From Micromonospora sp. Llam0 (GTDB lineage Bacteria > Actinomycetota > Actinomycetes > Mycobacteriales > Micromonosporaceae): a DNA stretch of 64,000 nt. The stretch spans positions 372,001 to 436,000 of the forward strand of contig NZ_RJJY01000001.1 in assembly GCF_003751085.1 (NCBI RefSeq), in the 5' to 3' direction. The number at the start of each line of letters is the position of its first letter. Position 1 is the stretch's first letter. The translations under genes were made by a program, and so were the position numbers. The notes beneath the pieces are model-generated. The model ran no database searches. It was not told the DNA's origin and worked only from the letters and a program-made list of their open reading frames with translations. This document shows, one piece after another, positions 62,987 through 64,000 of this stretch.

Positions 62987-64000
62987 ATGACGCAGCCGTG
63001 CACGATGGACACTCCGCTGAAGGTCAACCTGGGCGCGAAGACCGCCAAGGCGATGGCCGACCACCTCGACCTGCACACCGTCGGGGACCTGCTCTACCAC
63101 TTCCCGCGCCGCTACGACCAGCGCGGCGAACACACCGACATCCGCTCGCTGGAGGTGGGGGAGCAGGTCACCGTCCTGGGCCAGGTGCGGCGGACCACCG
63201 TACGGCCGATGCGCCAACGGCGCGGCAAGCTGCTCGAAGTGGTCGTCGAGGACGGCACCGGCGGCACCCTGACGTTGACCTTCTTCGGCAACCAGGCGTG
63301 GCGGGAACGGGACCTGAAACCGGGCCGCTGGGGGCTGTTCGCCGGCAAGGTGACCGAGTTCCGGGGCGTGCGCCAGCTCAACGGACCCGAGTACGTGCTG
63401 CTCGGCGACGGCGCCGCCGACGGCGAGGTGGCCGCCGAGGACCCGGTGGAGGAGTTCGCCGGGGCGCTGATCCCGGTCTACCCGGCCGCCGCCGCCGTAC
63501 CGACCTGGGTGATTGCCCGCTGCGTACGGACCGTGCTGGACGTGCTCACCCCACCGGAGGATCCGATGCCGGCGGCGGTACGGGCCAGCCGCAACCTGCT
63601 CGGCCTGCACCCGGCGCTGCGGCAGATCCACCGCCCGGCCGACGAACCCGAGCTGTTCCAGGCCCGGCGGCGGCTCAAGTGGGACGAGGCGTTCGCCGTA
63701 CAGCTGACGTTGGTGCAGCGCAAGCTGCGCGCCGCCGACTGGCCGGCGCGGCCCCGGCCCCGCGCGGACGCCGGCCTGCTGGCCGTGTTCGACGCGCGCC
63801 TGCCGTACGAGCTGACCGACGGTCAGCGGCGCATCGGTGAGGAGATCGCCGCTGACCTGGCCACCGCACATCCGATGCACCGGCTGCTGCAGGGCGAGGT
63901 CGGCTCCGGTAAGACGGTGTGCGCGCTGCGGGCGATGCTGCAGGTCGTCGACGCCGGCGGGCAGGCGGCGCTGCTCGCCCCGACCGAGGTGCTCGCCGCC
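62987..64000 (+). CDS. recG: ATP-dependent DNA helicase RecG (5' part, cut by window end)
   Basis: The first 338 codons of RecG, a branch-migrating helicase for stalled forks. The N-terminal wedge/OB domain is visible (LYHFPRRYDQRGEHTDI; VTVLGQVRRTTVRPMRQRRGKLLEVVVEDGTG; FFGNQAW), then PYELTDGQRRIGEEIAADL and the Walker A LLQGEVGSGKTVCALRAML, then LLAPTEVLA as the window ends. ATG 62987 has GGAGG 4 nt upstream; ATG 63005 is an alternative and starts the usual MDTPLKVNLGAKTAKAM. Confidence 0.95.
   Translation, partial: MTQPCTMDTPLKVNLGAKTAKAMADHLDLHTVGDLLYHFPRRYDQRGEHTDIRSLEVGEQVTVLGQVRRTTVRPMRQRRGKLLEVVVEDGTGGTLTLTFFGNQAWRERDLKPGRWGLFAGKVTEFRGVRQLNGPEYVLLGDGAADGEVAAEDPVEEFAGALIPVYPAAAAVPTWVIARCVRTVLDVLTPPEDPMPAAVRASRNLLGLHPALRQIHRPADEPELFQARRRLKWDEAFAVQLTLVQRKLRAADWPARPRPRADAGLLAVFDARLPYELTDGQRRIGEEIAADLATAHPMHRLLQGEVGSGKTVCALRAMLQVVDAGGQAALLAPTEVLAA

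Overview
The window is about 64 kb of high-GC actinomycete chromosome, visibly GC-rich with many GTG starts and overlapping GTGA/ATGA gene junctions. Gene order in the housekeeping parts (fumarylacetoacetase-family gene, tRNA-Gln, tRNA-Glu, ndgR, leuCD, HU, Nudix, CYTH/CHAD, ppk, cofC, plsC, gpsA, ddl, DUF3515, thiL, rpmB, DAK2 protein, recG) is the backbone found in filamentous Actinobacteria. Together with the Trp-repeat subtilase and the large GGDEF/NB-ARC/TPR protein it suggests a Micromonosporaceae-like organism (inference).

1-6.9 kb: C-terminal tail of an unidentified gene, a secreted S8 protease, a GGDEF-NB-ARC-TPR fusion regulator, an unknown protein and a putative 3-methyladenine DNA glycosylase.

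6.9-20.7 kb: a thiopeptide gene cluster with the same enzyme logic as the lactazole (laz) pathway. A TTGACC/TAATCT promoter precedes two small precursor genes with lactazole-like leaders. After a strong hairpin come an ABC exporter pair, a tRNA-Glu-dependent glutamyltransferase (LazB type), a pyridine-synthase-type SpaB_C protein (LazC type), an RRE/E1-like partner (LazD type), a YcaO cyclodehydratase (LazE type), an extra nitroreductase-like protein and a fused eliminase-azoline dehydrogenase (LazF type), then an ArsR-type regulator. Almost all junctions overlap or are a few bases apart, so this reads as one operon.

20.6-23.2 kb: a second, apparently separate RiPP locus on the minus strand. 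It has a 63-residue peptide gene with a strong ribosome-binding site, a hairpin, and a radical SAM/SPASM maturase, with a second ArsR-type regulator divergent from the peptide. The regulator's promoter region shares two sequence motifs with the thiopeptide promoter, which suggests common control.

23.2-38.8 kb: conserved housekeeping genes (membrane protein, FAH-family protein, tRNA-Gln and tRNA-Glu with terminator, leucine biosynthesis and its regulator, HU, polyphosphate metabolism, F420 biosynthesis, phospholipid biosynthesis, a PLP enzyme).

38.8-57.1 kb: an accessory island between the PLP enzyme and ddl. It holds an orphan Phd/YefM antitoxin with a RelE-like remnant, small membrane proteins, a lipoprotein, a Nudix pseudogene, an XRE/DUF397 pair, and a polymorphic toxin locus: a LamG/DNRLRE-type secreted protein, a giant RHS protein with a type-44-like toxin tip, and an AT-richer candidate immunity gene. 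Two insertion sequences have broken this locus. An IS4-family element sits in the LamG gene (11-bp target duplication) and an ISKra4-family element in the RHS gene (9-bp target duplication). Removing either element with one duplication copy restores the reading frame. Both carry an inverted repeat that can bury the transposase ribosome-binding site.

57.1-64 kb: ddl, DUF3515, an Lrp/AsnC-type protein, thiL, a GNAT acetyltransferase, rpmB, a DAK2-domain protein and the 5' part of recG, cut by the window end.
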